Source of the DNA: Cristatella mucedo
Lineage: Eukaryota; Bryozoa; Phylactolaemata; Cristatellidae
Assembly (NCBI GenBank): GCA_009760855.2
Contig: WPIO01000001.1
Coordinates: 19,807,501-19,871,500 of the forward strand
DNA: 64,000 nucleotides
Reading direction: 5' to 3'
In this document: piece by piece, positions 63,591 through 64,000 of the stretch
Layout: every line of letters begins with the position of its first letter
Position numbering within the stretch: the first letter of the stretch is position 1
Made by a program: the position numbers and the translations under genes
The notes under the pieces: model-generated
What the model was told of the DNA's origin: nothing
The model's input: only the letters and a program-made list of their open reading frames with translations
The model's database searches: none

Positions 63591-64000
63591 CTAGAGATCA
63601 GACCATGACGTATTCAGCGCAGCAAGCAGTTGCTCTTTTCCAATACCATTGACAGCAAGAAGGCTAAACATTAGGCCCATATCGAGCCGGTCCGTTTCCT
63701 CAATTATGAAGCTCATCGGTGCATCGCACGTCACCACCGCTTCGAAAGCCACCGCGTCTCCGGTAGCCGACACAGCGTCACAACCAACCGGCTCGTCGCA
63801 GGCCAACGTCACCTTCGTGGCTTGCACTGCTTCACTGGCCGTTGACTCTCTGCCGTACACCACAGCCCCACGGCTGACCGTTGCCTCGCAGAACGCTGTT
63901 GCCTTATCCCACACTATCGGTGCTTGGCAAGCCATCGCAGCCTGGATCGCTGTCGCCACGTGCCACACGTGGAGTCCTGGCAAACCGTTGTCACCCGGAA
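63591..64000 (-). CDS. possible 3' end of an unidentified gene, open to the window edge
   Basis: A minus-strand frame is open from the window end to TAG at 63591-63593 (at least 136 codons). A canonical AATAAA (minus strand) lies at 63565-63560, 26 bases after the stop. The encoded segment is rich in Ala, Val, Thr and Cys, and ends in a more globular-looking stretch (FIIEETDRLDMGLMF, then NGIGKEQLLAALN). I do not recognise the family. The plus strand is also open over the same interval, so direction is not certain. Confidence 0.35.
   Translation of the reverse strand, partial: PGDNGLPGLHVWHVATAIQAAMACQAPIVWDKATAFCEATVSRGAVVYGRESTASEAVQATKVTLACDEPVGCDAVSATGDAVAFEAVVTCDAPMSFIIEETDRLDMGLMFSLLAVNGIGKEQLLAALNTSWSDL

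Overview
This is invertebrate nuclear DNA. The genes are split by canonical GT-AG introns, repeats are abundant, and the recognisable genes are animal ones: an ErbB-type receptor tyrosine kinase, a chymotrypsin-fold serine protease, seipin and C1QBP/p32. The receptor has a second cysteine-rich region about twice the vertebrate length, as in insect-type EGFRs, and the transposons are L2/CR1-like with tRNA-derived SINEs. This fits a protostome such as a mollusc, annelid or arthropod. I cannot name the species.

Layout. 1-6558: upstream or 5'-intron sequence of the receptor, with a LINE fragment and large (GA)/(CT)/(TCTG) microsatellites. 6559-23591 (+): EGFR, 24 visible exons encoding 1480 residues, with the signal-peptide exon not found; a polyA signal lies near 24475. 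24500-29053: intergenic, repeat-rich, with one weak orphan exon. 29054-40828 (+): a complete seven-exon secreted serine protease of 314 residues. About 41100-43120: a diverged tandem (satellite-like) array. About 43190-43860: a LINE fragment split by a SINE. 44688-44929 (+): a possible terminal exon. 46254-45112 (-): seipin, with an uninterrupted coding region. 46300-52177: mostly non-coding, with two GC-rich patches and one possible exon. 59650-52178 (-): C1QBP, six exons, 276 residues. 63591-64000 (-): a possible gene end running off the window.

The three spliced genes were assembled by hand from splice sites. In each, every intron phase matches its neighbour and the total coding length is a multiple of three (4443 nt for EGFR counting one missing base, 945 nt for the protease, 831 nt for C1QBP). 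This is strong internal support. EGFR is a plasma-membrane growth-factor receptor, the protease is secreted, seipin acts at ER-lipid droplet contacts and C1QBP is a mitochondrial-matrix protein. Nothing suggests that they form one pathway.

The repeats are of several kinds: L2/CR1-like LINE 3' fragments in two local families (LINE-A, LINE-B), a tRNA-derived SINE family (SINE-A), many polypurine/polypyrimidine and CA/TA microsatellites concentrated in EGFR introns, a perfect 38-bp-arm palindrome, a 51-bp-arm foldback element, and the tandem array. I see no clearly new multi-gene system. The most unusual items are the tandem array, the complementary microsatellites bracketing EGFR exons, the palindromes, and the sequence features of the protease.
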